The notes under the pieces: model-generated
What the model saw: the letters and a program-made list of their open reading frames with translations, nothing else
The model's database searches: none
Told to the model about the DNA's origin: nothing
Position numbers and translations under genes: made by a program
Shown here: in pieces, positions 51,591 to 60,116 of the stretch
Numbering within the stretch: position 1 is the first letter of the stretch
Layout: each line of letters opens with the position of its first letter
Source of the DNA: Streptomyces radicis
Lineage (GTDB): Bacteria > Actinomycetota > Actinomycetes > Streptomycetales > Streptomycetaceae
Assembly: GCF_003626575.1 (NCBI RefSeq)
Contig: NZ_RBDY01000001.1
Span: forward strand, 124,001 to 188,000
Direction of reading: 5' to 3'
DNA length: 64,000 bases

Positions 51591-54401
51591 ATGACCGACC
51601 ACATGTCCCCTGCGCAGCGGTACGCCGCCGCCAAGCGGCGCGCGGCCGAGCAGGCCACCGCGCTCGCCCCGTTCCGTGAGCTCTACGACTTCGGTCTTGA
51701 CGCGTTCCAGATCGAGGCGTGCCAGGCCCTCGAGGCGGGGAAGGGCGTGCTGGTCGCGGCGCCCACCGGCTCGGGCAAGACGATCGTGGGCGAGTTCGCC
51801 GTCCACCTCGCGCTCGACCAGGGCCGCAAGTGCTTCTACACCACGCCGATCAAGGCCCTGTCGAACCAGAAGTACGCCGACCTGGTCAAGCGGTACGGCG
51901 CCGACCGCGTCGGCCTGCTGACGGGGGACAACAGCGTCAACGCGGACGCCCCCGTGGTCGTGATGACCACCGAGGTCCTGCGGAACATGCTGTACGCGGG
52001 CTCGTCCGCGCTGACCGGGCTCGGCTATGTGGTGATGGACGAGGTGCACTACCTGTCCGACCGCTTCAGGGGCGCGGTGTGGGAGGAGGTCATCATCCAC
52101 CTGCCCGAGTCGGTGACCCTGGTCTCGCTCTCGGCGACCGTCTCCAACGCCGAGGAGTTCGGCGACTGGCTCGACACCGTCCGCGGGGACACCGAGGTGA
52201 TCGTCTCCGAGCACCGGCCCGTGCCGCTCTGGCAGCATGTGCTGGCCGGGCGGCGGCTGTACGACCTGTTCGAGGAGTCGGGCGAGAAGCGCGAGGTCAA
52301 CCCCGACCTGCTGCGCATGGCCCGCCTGGAGAACACCAGGACATGGGGCGCGCGCGACCGTTACCGCAACGGCAGGGACCGGCGCAGGGCGGCGGACCGG
52401 GAGCGCGAGCGGCGGCAGCGCGCGCGGGTCTACACGCCGAGCCGGGTCGAGGTGATCGACCGCCTCGACGCCGAGGGGCTGCTGCCCGCGATCACGTTCA
52501 TCTTCAGCCGCGCGGGCTGCGAGGCGGCGGTGCAGCAGTGCCTGCACGCCGGTCTTCGGCTCAACGACGCGGTGGCGCGGGCGCAGGTGCGGGAGATCGT
52601 GGAGCGGCGCGCGGCGGCGATCCCGGACGAGGACCTGCACGTCCTGGGGTACTTCGAGTGGCTCGAGGGCCTGGAGCGTGGCATCGCGGCGCACCACGCG
52701 GGGATGCTGCCGACGTTCAAGGAGATCGTCGAGGAGCTGTTCGTCAGAGGGCTGGTCAAGGCGGTCTTCGCGACCGAGACGCTGGCGCTGGGCATCAACA
52801 TGCCGGCGCGTTCGGTCGTGCTGGAGAAGCTGGTCAAGTGGAACGGCGAGCAGCACGCGGACATCACGCCGGGCGAGTACACGCAGCTCACCGGGCGGGC
52901 CGGGCGGCGCGGGATCGACGTCGAGGGCCACGCGGTGGTGCTGTGGCAGCGGGGGATGGACCCGGCGGCGCTCGCGGGTCTCGCCGGGGCGCGGACGTAT
53001 CCGCTGCGGTCGTCGTTCAAGCCGTCGTACAACATGGCGGTCAACCTGGTGGGGCAGTTCGGGCGGCACCGGTCGCGTGAGCTGCTGGAGACGTCGTTCG
53101 CGCAGTTCCAGGCGGACCGGTCGGTGGTCGGGATCTCGCGGCAGGTGCGGCGCAACGAGACCGGGCTCGCCGGGTACCGGGAGGCGATGACGTGCCACCT
53201 GGGTGACTTCGGGGAGTACTCGCGGCTGCGGCAGGACCTCAAGGACCGGGAGACGGAGCTGGCGCGGCAGGGCGTCGCGCAGCGCAGGGCGGCGGCGCAC
53301 ACGTCGTTGGAGCAGCTCAGGCCGGGGGACATCATCCATGTGCCGACCGGCAAGTTCGCCGGTCTCGCGCTGGTGCTCGACCCCGGCATCCCCGCGGGGC
53401 GGAGCGCGGGGCGGCGCGGGATGGAGTTCCACGAGGGGCCGCGCCCCTTGGTGCTGACCGAGCAGCGGCAGGTCAAGCGGCTGGCCTCGATCGACTTCCC
53501 CGCGCCCGTCGAGCCGCTGGACCGGATGCGGATCCCGCGCTCGTTCAACGCCCGCAGCCCGCAGTCGCGGCGCGATCTCGCGTCGGCGCTGCGGTCCAAG
53601 GCGGGGCACGTGGTGCCGCGGCGGCACCGCAAGCAGCGGGCGGCGGCGGCCGACGACCCGGAGATCACGCGGCTGCGGGCGGCGATCAGGGCGCATCCGT
53701 GCCATGGCTGCGCCGAGCGCGAGGACCACGCGCGCTGGGCGGAGCGGTACCACCGCCTCGCGCGGGACACCCGGCAGCTCGAGCGGCGGATCGAGGGCAG
53801 GACGAACACCATCGCCCGCACGTTCGACCAGGTGGCGGCGCTGCTGTCCGAGCTGGAGTATCTGCGGGACGACGAGGTGACCGAGGACGGCAGGCGGCTG
53901 GCGCGGCTCTACGGCGAGCTCGACCTGCTGGCCTGCGAGTGCCTGCGGGACGGCGTCTGGGAGGGCCTCGGGCCCGCGGAGCTGGCGGCGTGCGCCTCCG
54001 CGCTCGTCTACGAGGCGCGGTCGGCCGACGACGCGCCGGCGCCCGAGCTGCCCGGGGGGCGCGCGCGGGAGGCGCTGGCCGACATGGTGCGGATCTGGGG
54101 GCGCCTCGACGCCCTGGAGGACCAGCACAGCATCAGCCAGGCCACGGGCGTCGGGCAGCGGGAGCCGGATCTGGGCTTCGCGTGGCCCGCCTACCGCTGG
54201 GCGCGCGGGCACGGCCTCGACGAGGTGCTGCGCGACGCGGACATGCCCGCGGGCGACTTCGTGCGCTGGTGCAAGCAGGTCATCGACGTGCTGGGGCAGA
54301 TCGCCGCCGCGGCGCCCGAGGGCGGCACCGTGCGGGGGAACGCCCGCAAGGCCGTGGACGCGATGCTGCGGGGCGTCGTGGCGTACAGCTCGGTGGGCTG
54401 A
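51591..54401 (+). CDS. Ski2/Mtr4-like DEAD/DEAH-box helicase (HelY type)
   Basis: The 936-residue RNA/DNA helicase has motif I APTGSGKT (about residue 56), motif II DEVH in VVMDEVHYLSD, LVSLSATVSN, and motif VI LTGRAGRRGIDVEG. A beta-barrel and a helical C-terminal region of the Ski2-like/HelY group follow. It probably works in RNA turnover or DNA repair. TAGGCT lies 10 bp before ATG 51591 and there is no RBS. It is convergent with the exonuclease gene, 19 bp away. Confidence 0.92.
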   Translation: MTDHMSPAQRYAAAKRRAAEQATALAPFRELYDFGLDAFQIEACQALEAGKGVLVAAPTGSGKTIVGEFAVHLALDQGRKCFYTTPIKALSNQKYADLVKRYGADRVGLLTGDNSVNADAPVVVMTTEVLRNMLYAGSSALTGLGYVVMDEVHYLSDRFRGAVWEEVIIHLPESVTLVSLSATVSNAEEFGDWLDTVRGDTEVIVSEHRPVPLWQHVLAGRRLYDLFEESGEKREVNPDLLRMARLENTRTWGARDRYRNGRDRRRAADRERERRQRARVYTPSRVEVIDRLDAEGLLPAITFIFSRAGCEAAVQQCLHAGLRLNDAVARAQVREIVERRAAAIPDEDLHVLGYFEWLEGLERGIAAHHAGMLPTFKEIVEELFVRGLVKAVFATETLALGINMPARSVVLEKLVKWNGEQHADITPGEYTQLTGRAGRRGIDVEGHAVVLWQRGMDPAALAGLAGARTYPLRSSFKPSYNMAVNLVGQFGRHRSRELLETSFAQFQADRSVVGISRQVRRNETGLAGYREAMTCHLGDFGEYSRLRQDLKDRETELARQGVAQRRAAAHTSLEQLRPGDIIHVPTGKFAGLALVLDPGIPAGRSAGRRGMEFHEGPRPLVLTEQRQVKRLASIDFPAPVEPLDRMRIPRSFNARSPQSRRDLASALRSKAGHVVPRRHRKQRAAAADDPEITRLRAAIRAHPCHGCAEREDHARWAERYHRLARDTRQLERRIEGRTNTIARTFDQVAALLSELEYLRDDEVTEDGRRLARLYGELDLLACECLRDGVWEGLGPAELAACASALVYEARSADDAPAPELPGGRAREALADMVRIWGRLDALEDQHSISQATGVGQREPDLGFAWPAYRWARGHGLDEVLRDADMPAGDFVRWCKQVIDVLGQIAAAAPEGGTVRGNARKAVDAMLRGVVAYSSVG

Positions 54402-54420
54402 GTCGCGCGCTCCGGCCGCG

Positions 54421-55341
54421 TCAGCGGTCCAGGGCCGCGAGCAGCCGGGTCAGGGAGCCGCCCAGGCCCCAGCGGGTGGCCAGCGCGTCCAGGGCCCGCG
54501 GGTCGCGCGGCGCCCTGGGCAGCGCGGGGTCGTGGTCGGCGAGCGGGACGTCGTCGGCGACCCTGACGACCCGGGGGGCGACGGCCAGATAGGGCTTCGC
54601 CTCGGTGAGCCGCCTGCGCTGGGCCGGGGTGAGCGCCCGGTCCTGGGTGTCGAGCGCGGCCAGGATCCCCGCCAGGTCGCCATAGCGCTGGAGCAGCCTG
54701 GCGGCGGTCTTCTCGCCGATGCCCGGCACGCCCGGCAGCCCGTCGCTCGGGTCGCCGCGCAGCAGCGCCAGGTCGGCGTAGCCGGGCCCGTCCACGCCGT
54801 ACTTCTCCCGCAGCGCCGCCTCGTCGAAGGACGCCAGGGTGCCCATGCCCTTGACGGGGTAGAGCACGCGGACGCCGCGGGCGTCGTCGATCAGCTGGAA
54901 GAGGTCGCGGTCGCCCGTGACGATGTCCACGGGGCCACGCGCGCGGTGGCTCAGGGTGCCGATGACGTCGTCCGCCTCGAATCCCGGGGCGCCGAGCCTG
55001 GCGATGCCGATCGCGTCGAGCACGTCCTCGATCACCGGCACCTGGGGCGAGAGCGTGTCGGGCACGGTCTCGGTGTCGGGCCCCTCGGGGGCCTCGACGG
55101 CGACCCGGTGCGCCTTGTAGGTCGGGATCAGCTCGACGCGCCAGGCCGGGCGCCAGTCGGCGTCCATGCAGGCCACGAGGTCGTCGGGCCGGTGGTCGGT
55201 GACGAGCCTTGCGATGAAGTCGAGCAGCCCCCGCACCGCGTTCACCGGCGTGCCGTCGGGGGCGCGCACGGAGTCGGGCACGCCGAAGTACGCCCTGAAG
55301 TAGAGCGAGGCGGTGTCGAGGAGCATCAGTCGTCCGGTCAC
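54421..55341 (-). CDS. 5'-3' exonuclease (Pol I N-domain / FEN-like)
   Basis: The 306-residue protein is a free-standing version of the 5' nuclease domain of DNA polymerase I. It has the metal site (LLDTASLYFRAYFGVPDS, GFEADDVIGTLSHRA, IVTGDRDLFQLIDD) and a helix-hairpin-helix (LRGDPSDGLPGVPGIGEKTA, ARLLQRYGDL). It would act in repair or Okazaki-fragment processing. GTG 55341 fits the family start; ATG 55353 is in frame. It is convergent with the helicase and divergent from the antiporter. Confidence 0.9.
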   Translation of the reverse strand: MTGRLMLLDTASLYFRAYFGVPDSVRAPDGTPVNAVRGLLDFIARLVTDHRPDDLVACMDADWRPAWRVELIPTYKAHRVAVEAPEGPDTETVPDTLSPQVPVIEDVLDAIGIARLGAPGFEADDVIGTLSHRARGPVDIVTGDRDLFQLIDDARGVRVLYPVKGMGTLASFDEAALREKYGVDGPGYADLALLRGDPSDGLPGVPGIGEKTAARLLQRYGDLAGILAALDTQDRALTPAQRRRLTEAKPYLAVAPRVVRVADDVPLADHDPALPRAPRDPRALDALATRWGLGGSLTRLLAALDR

Positions 55342-55420
55342 ACCCCGGATCATGCCGCACGGCACTGACAGGCGGACGGGCACGACTGTCCCCACATATT
55401 TTCGTTTGGTAAGCTAAATA

Positions 55421-55453
55421 TTGACACTTTCTTGACGCTCCCTTGACCGTCAT
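55421..55453 (+). repeat. Three TTGAC repeats phased at 11 bp
   Basis: TTGAC begins at 55421, 55432 and 55443, an exact 11-bp period, in an AT-rich stretch upstream of the antiporter. The arrangement resembles the 11-bp direct-repeat sites used by response regulators such as PhoP, though the unit differs from the PHO consensus I know. Confidence 0.55.
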
Positions 55454-55491
55454 GTCGTGACCGAGCCATCCGACCGCCAAGGAGTGCGCCA

Positions 55492-56724
55492 TTGGGACAC
55501 GCCGACACGCTGCTCGCCATGGGTGGGGCCTTCGTGGCCGCCGCCTTCCTCGCCCGCCTCGGGGGCCGCATAGGCCTGCCGACGATTCCGCTGTTCATCC
55601 TGGCCGGTATCCTGCTCGGCCCCAACACCCCCGGGTATGTGCTGATCGAGGACGCACACGACCTGGAGATGCTCTCCGCCCTCGGCCTGGTGCTGCTGTT
55701 GTTCTACCTGGGCCTCGAATTCCACATGGACGACCTGAGGACCGGCGGCCGCAAGATGGCCATCGCTGGCTCCGCCTATCTGCTGCTGAACGTCGGGGCA
55801 GGACTCGGCTTCGGCTTCGCGCTGGGCTGGGGCACCTCGGAGGCGCTGGTGCTCGCCGGCGTGCTGGGGATCTCGTCGTCCGCGATCGTGACCAAGATCC
55901 TCGTCGACGCGGGCCGCATCGGGAACAAGGAGACCCGGCCCATCCTCGGCATCATCGTGGTCGAGGACATCTTCCTCGCCCTCTACCTGGCCGCGCTCCA
56001 GCCGGTCATCTCCGGCGCCGACGGCGTCGCGGGGACCCTGCTCGACATCGGGCAGGCGTTCGGCTTCCTGGTGCTGCTCGCGGTGGCGGCGCGCTGGGGG
56101 ACCGGGCTGATCGGGCGGCTGTTCGCCACCAAGGACAACGAGCTGCTCGTCATCTCCTTCCTCGGCGCGGCCGTGCTGGTGTCGGGAGTGGCCGAGAAGG
56201 TCGGGGTCGCCGACGCGATCGCGGCGTTCATGGTGGGCCTGATCCTGGGCAACACCGACTCCGGTGACCGCATCAGGGACCTGGTGCACCCGCTGAGGGA
56301 CGCGTTCGCCGCGATCTTCTTCTTCGGCTTCGGCCTGTCCATCGCCCCCGGTGACCTGCCGACCGTCATCTGGCCGGTCCTGATCGCCGTCGCGATCACG
56401 GTGACGATGAACCTGCTGGCCGGACTGTTCACCGCGCGGATCTACGGCTTCGGGCCACAGCCCACGGCCAACGTCGCCACCACGCTGCTCGCACGCGGCG
56501 AGTTCGCGCTGATCCTCGCCACCATGGCGGCGGCGGCCGGGCTCGACGCCCGTCTCTCGCCGTTCATCGCCGGGTATGTGCTGATCCTGGCGGTGGTCGC
56601 GCCGCTGGCCGCCGGGCGCTCGCACTGGCTGGCGCGCTGGCTGCCGGGCGGCAGGGACGCCGCGGCCGATGAGCCCGAGGAGAAACCCGAGGGGGAGCTG
56701 GCGGGGGCCGGAAAGGAGAGGTGA
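55492..56724 (+). CDS. CPA2-type cation/proton antiporter
   Basis: The 410-residue protein has about twelve membrane spans of the monovalent cation:proton antiporter-2 family: LPTIPLFILAGILLGPNTPG, SALGLVLLLFYLGLEFHMDD, LGIIVVEDIFLALYL and KVGVADAIAAFMVGLILGNT. It lacks the cytosolic TrkA-N/KTN domain that regulates KefB/KefC, and no TrkA-C gene is adjacent. It would exchange K+ or Na+ for protons. TTG 55492 has AAGGAG with 7-base spacing, better than the later ATG 55520. Confidence 0.88.
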   Translation: MGHADTLLAMGGAFVAAAFLARLGGRIGLPTIPLFILAGILLGPNTPGYVLIEDAHDLEMLSALGLVLLLFYLGLEFHMDDLRTGGRKMAIAGSAYLLLNVGAGLGFGFALGWGTSEALVLAGVLGISSSAIVTKILVDAGRIGNKETRPILGIIVVEDIFLALYLAALQPVISGADGVAGTLLDIGQAFGFLVLLAVAARWGTGLIGRLFATKDNELLVISFLGAAVLVSGVAEKVGVADAIAAFMVGLILGNTDSGDRIRDLVHPLRDAFAAIFFFGFGLSIAPGDLPTVIWPVLIAVAITVTMNLLAGLFTARIYGFGPQPTANVATTLLARGEFALILATMAAAAGLDARLSPFIAGYVLILAVVAPLAAGRSHWLARWLPGGRDAAADEPEEKPEGELAGAGKER

Positions 56725-56731
56725 CCCACCG

Positions 56732-56926
56732 ATGGGGGCGCGGCGCCTGGTCTCGCTCGTGCCGTCGCTGAGCGAGGCGCGGGGCGCCGCGTTTGCCGAG
56801 CCGGAACGCGCGCTGGTCGCCGGGTGCGGGCTGCCGCGCCCGGCGTGGCCCGCGGAGGCGGCGGAGGTCTGGCGCGCGGTGCGCCCCGCCGCCCTGGTCG
56901 GCGGGCGCCATCCCACGGGAGGCTGA
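56732..56926 (+). pseudogene. Possible remnant of a helical-backbone metal receptor (BtuF-like)
   Basis: A 64-codon frame starts 7 bp after the antiporter stop with AAGGAGAGG ahead of it. Its first residues, RRLVSLVPSLSEA, match the start of streptomycete substrate-binding proteins of the TroA/BtuF fold. The rest (PAWPAEAAEVWRAVRPAALV) resembles only scattered family parts and the remaining 200 or more residues are missing. It could equally be a real small protein co-transcribed with the antiporter. The pseudogene call is inference. Confidence 0.35.
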
Positions 56927-56987
56927 CGTGCCCGGGGTGCGGGCACCGGTCCGACGTGTGCGCGGCTGAGGCGCCGCTCGCACGGAT

Positions 56988-57677
56988 TCAGCCCGTGGCC
57001 GCTCTGGTCAGGGCGCGGATCACCGAGGTGTCGGTGGCCGCCTCGGGGTGCCACTGGATCGCCAGGACGAAGCCGTCGTCGCCCGGGCGTTCGATCGCCT
57101 CGACCGTGCCGTCCTCCGCGAACGCCGAGGGGATCAGCGAATCCCCGAGGTCGTCGACCGTCTGGTGGTGGTAGGCGGGGACCGAGACGGGGGCGGGGTG
57201 GACCTGGGCGAGCGCGGTGCCGGGGACCGGGGTCACCTTGTGCTCGGTGAAGACGCCGGGGGCACCCGCGTGGCCGTCGACGTGCTGGCGCAGGGTGCCG
57301 CCGAGCGCCACGTTGAGCAGCTGCATCCCGCGGCAGACGCCGAGCAGCGGCAGCCCGCCGGCCAGCGCCGCCTCGATCAGCGCGAGCTCCCACGCGTCGC
57401 GCTCCGGCGCGGGCGGGCCCGTGCGCGGGTCGCGTTCGGCGCCGTAGCGCGCCGGGTCCACATCGGGCCCTCCCGCGATGACCAGGCCGTCGAGCCGCGC
57501 CACCAGCGACGTGGCCACCGCGGGCGCGTCGTCGGGCGGCAGCAGCGCCGCGACGCCGCCCGCCCGCTGCACCAGCCGGTGGTAGGCGGCGGGCAGCAGG
57601 GCCGCGGGCTGGCGCCACACGCCCCAGCGCGCGTCGTCCTCCAGATAGGTGCTGATGCCGATCAACGGGCCGCTCAC
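56988..57677 (-). CDS. Gamma-glutamyl-amine hydrolase (class I glutamine amidotransferase fold, PuuD-like)
   Basis: The 229-residue enzyme has the catalytic Cys in LLGVCRGMQLLNVALGG (about residue 115), His and Glu in AIQWHPEA (about 212), and DGLVIAGGPDVDPARYG. This is the PuuD/peptidase C26 class that releases amines or gamma-aminobutyrate from gamma-glutamyl conjugates. GTG 57677 follows GGGAG by 8 bases. It lies 13 bp after the permease gene on the same strand, so permease and hydrolase form one operon. Confidence 0.9.
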   Translation of the reverse strand: MSGPLIGISTYLEDDARWGVWRQPAALLPAAYHRLVQRAGGVAALLPPDDAPAVATSLVARLDGLVIAGGPDVDPARYGAERDPRTGPPAPERDAWELALIEAALAGGLPLLGVCRGMQLLNVALGGTLRQHVDGHAGAPGVFTEHKVTPVPGTALAQVHPAPVSVPAYHHQTVDDLGDSLIPSAFAEDGTVEAIERPGDDGFVLAIQWHPEAATDTSVIRALTRAATG

Positions 57678-57690
57678 CTGCGGACTCCCT

Positions 57691-59112
57691 TCAGTCGCGG
57701 GCCAGCTCGGCCTCCGCCGCGGCGAGCGCGGCGAACTCCTCCTCGGGGGCCGCCGCCACCAGCCGGTGCCGACTCCAGAAGGCGAAGTACCCCGCCGCCA
57801 CCGCGTACACGCCAAGCGCGATGAACGCCGCGTCCCGGTCCACCAGGAACGTCGCCACCAGCGCCGCGAGCGCGAGCACGAACGCGATGCCCGAGGTCAC
57901 CACGCCGCCCGGCGTGCGGTAGGGGCGCGGCAGCTCGGGCTCACGGCGGCGCAGCACGATGTGCGAGAGGGTCATGAGGGCGTAGGAGATGGTCGCGCCG
58001 AACACCGCCACGTTGAGCATCCGCGCGCCGTCACCGGTCGCCGCGGCCAGGCCGAAGCCGAGCGCGCCCGGGATCAGCAGGCCGAGGTAGGGCGACTTGC
58101 GGCGGCTGGTGAGCGACAGGAAGCGCGGCAGGTACCCGGCCCTCGAGAGCGCGAACAGCTGGCGCGAGCCCGCGTAGACGAGCGAGAAGAAGGAGGCCAC
58201 GAGCCCGGCGAGGCCCGCGTAGTTGACGAAGCGGCTCAGCGCCGTCGTCTCCCCGTCCGGCTCGAGCGCGGTCACCAGGGGGTTGCCCGCGTCCTGGACC
58301 GCCGCGGAGCCGCCCGCCCCCGCCGCGGCGATGAAGGTCAGCACGGCGAGGACGAGCAGGATGCCGATCGCCCAGGCCATCGCCCTCGGCAGGGTGCGCG
58401 CCGGGTCCCTGGTCTCCTCGGCGGCCAGCGGCACGCCCTCGACGCCCAGGAAGAACCACATGCCGAACGGGAACGCCGCCCAGATGCCCATGAGCCCGAA
58501 CGGCAGCCACGAGCTCGACCCGAACGCGTCCCCGTCCACCGGTATGTCGTCGAGCCCCGACGCGTCGAACTCGGCGAACGCGCCGAACGCGAAGATCAGC
58601 AGCGCGGCCACGGCGATCGCGGTCACCACCAGGCTGAAGCGCAGGGCCTCGCCGACGCCCCACAGGTGGATGGCCAGGAAGACGACGAAGCAGCCCAGGT
58701 AGACGGGCCAGCTCGAGGTGAGCCCGAAGAGGTCGAGGGACTCGACGTAGTCGCCGATGAAGATGGAGATCGCCGCCGGGGCCAGCACGAACTCGATGAG
58801 GATCGCCGTCCCGGTCAGGAAGCCGCCCCAGGGGCCGAGGGCGCGCCGCGCGAAGCCGTAACCCCCGCCCGCCGTCGGCAGGATGGCCGCGAGCTCGGCC
58901 AGCGCGAAGACCATGCACGTGTACATCAGGCCCATCAGCACGGCGGCGATGGCCAGGCCGCCGAAGCCGCCCTCGGCCAGGCCGAAGTTCCAGCCGGCGT
59001 AGTCGCCCGACACGACATAGGCCACGCCGAGGCCGGTCAGCAGCAGGGGGCCCGCGCTGCCCGCGCGCAGCGCGCGGCGGCGGAGATAGGCGTCCTCCGG
59101 GGTGTCGGTCAT
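57691..59112 (-). CDS. APC-family permease (ethanolamine/amine type)
   Basis: The 473-residue carrier has about twelve spans of the amino acid-polyamine-organocation family: GPLLLTGLGVAYVVSGDYAG, ILPTAGGGYGFARRALGPWG, GVEGVPLAAEETRDPARTLP. The opening YVVSGDYAGWNFGL is like ethanolamine permeases, and the neighbours (GlnA4-like synthetase, aldehyde dehydrogenase, gamma-glutamyl hydrolase) fit amine uptake. The substrate is inferred. ATG 59112 follows AGGAGCGGTC. A CAATGGT-N10-ACCATTG repeat lies 49-72 bp upstream. Confidence 0.88.
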   Translation of the reverse strand: MTDTPEDAYLRRRALRAGSAGPLLLTGLGVAYVVSGDYAGWNFGLAEGGFGGLAIAAVLMGLMYTCMVFALAELAAILPTAGGGYGFARRALGPWGGFLTGTAILIEFVLAPAAISIFIGDYVESLDLFGLTSSWPVYLGCFVVFLAIHLWGVGEALRFSLVVTAIAVAALLIFAFGAFAEFDASGLDDIPVDGDAFGSSSWLPFGLMGIWAAFPFGMWFFLGVEGVPLAAEETRDPARTLPRAMAWAIGILLVLAVLTFIAAAGAGGSAAVQDAGNPLVTALEPDGETTALSRFVNYAGLAGLVASFFSLVYAGSRQLFALSRAGYLPRFLSLTSRRKSPYLGLLIPGALGFGLAAATGDGARMLNVAVFGATISYALMTLSHIVLRRREPELPRPYRTPGGVVTSGIAFVLALAALVATFLVDRDAAFIALGVYAVAAGYFAFWSRHRLVAAAPEEEFAALAAAEAELARD

Positions 59113-59160
59113 GACCGCTCCTGCCTCGCTCCGCGATGGGTGTGACCCGGTGGTCCGGGT

Positions 59161-59184
59161 CAATGGTTTGGGCGCATACCATTG
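59161..59184. promoter_or_regulatory. Inverted repeat CAATGGT-N10-ACCATTG, FadR-type operator of the permease operon
   Basis: Perfect 7-bp arms at 59161-59167 and 59178-59184. A close copy (CAATGGT-N10-ACCTTAT) is at 60060-60083 in front of the synthetase and regulator genes. The FadR-family regulator encoded between them is the obvious candidate to bind both. Confidence 0.65.
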
Positions 59185-59258
59185 CGGCTCGCCGGACTCG
59201 GCGCAAGACCTGGGGCGTTAAGCGGCGGTTACGGCTCGCCGCGGGGCCGCCGAGCCGC

Positions 59259-60032
59259 TCAGGAGAGAAATCCCCGCAGCAGCGCGGCCGTTCCGGCGCA
59301 GTGCTCCCGCATCACCTCGCGCGCCCCGTCCGCGTCGCCCTCGGTGACGGCGTCGACCAGCGCGGCGTGCTGGGCCTGGGAGTGCTCCAGGTTCCGCACC
59401 AGCAACGGGATGCGGTCGAGCAGCTCGTTCAACGTCGCGCGCACCGCCGCGTACTGGGCGGCGAGCGACGGTGACCCCGAGAGATCGGCCAGCGTCAGGT
59501 GCAGCAGCGTGTCGGCGCGCCGGTAATCGGCCGGGCGCGCCTCGCCCGTCGCCGCGAGCGCGGCCCGCAGCCTGCGCGCCGCCCCCGGGCTCGGCCCGTC
59601 CTCCGCGCACAGCCCGGCCGCGCCCACGTCGAGCACCTCGCGCAGCCGCAGCGTGTCCTCCAGGTCCACGCCGACGTCGAGGCCCGCGATCCGCCGCCGC
59701 GGGGCCGCCGACCCGCCGTCCGCCGCGCCACGGCCGCGCACAAACGTTCCGCCGTAGCGGCCGCGCCTGCTCTCCACCAGGCCCTCGTCGGCGAGCGCCT
59801 TCAGCACCTCGCGCAGCGTCACCCGGCTCACCCCGAGCCGCGCGGCCAGCTCGCGCTCCGCGGGCAGCCTGCCCCCGTCGGGCACGAGTCCGAGCCGCAG
59901 GACCTGGAGGATCTGGGCCAGCGCCTCCTCGAAGCCGTTCCCGGCGCGCACGGGGCGCAGCGCCCCGGCCAGCCGGTCGGGCGGCGGCGCGGCCCCGCCC
60001 CCGCCCTCGTCCGTTCGACGTCTCCCTGCCAT
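59259..60032 (-). CDS. FadR/GntR-family regulator of the amine regulon
   Basis: The 257-residue protein has a GntR winged helix (residues about 35-105; LPAERELAARLGVSRVTLRE, ALADEGLVESRRGRYGGTFV) and an FCD effector domain (LRLREVLDVGAAGLCAED, HLTLADLSGSPSLAAQYAAV, HAALVDAVTEGDADGAREVM). Such regulators release DNA when an acid or amine derivative binds. ATG 60032 has no strong RBS. It lies between the permease operon and the divergent synthetase operon, each with a CAATGGT-N10-ACC site, so it probably controls both and itself. Confidence 0.9.
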   Translation of the reverse strand: MAGRRRTDEGGGGAAPPPDRLAGALRPVRAGNGFEEALAQILQVLRLGLVPDGGRLPAERELAARLGVSRVTLREVLKALADEGLVESRRGRYGGTFVRGRGAADGGSAAPRRRIAGLDVGVDLEDTLRLREVLDVGAAGLCAEDGPSPGAARRLRAALAATGEARPADYRRADTLLHLTLADLSGSPSLAAQYAAVRATLNELLDRIPLLVRNLEHSQAQHAALVDAVTEGDADGAREVMREHCAGTAALLRGFLS

Positions 60033-60059
60033 GCGCCCGCGCCCGACCTCCTTCCCAAT

Positions 60060-60083
60060 CAATGGTCCGCATGGATACCTTAT
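60060..60083. promoter_or_regulatory. CAATGGT-N10-ACC site, FadR-type operator of regulator and synthetase genes
   Basis: CAATGGT (60060-60066), ten bases, then ACCTTAT (60077-60083). The left arm is identical to the site at 59161 and the right arm keeps ACC. It sits between the divergent starts at 60032 and 60117. Confidence 0.6.
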
Positions 60084-60116
60084 GGCCTCAGGCTGAACCG
60101 ACAGGAGGCCGCCGAC

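Noticed and set aside
50427..54212. Long minus-strand frame across tatC, the lipid kinase and the helicase
   Set aside because: It spans three clear plus-strand genes and has a low-complexity Arg/Pro-rich product, so it is a GC shadow.
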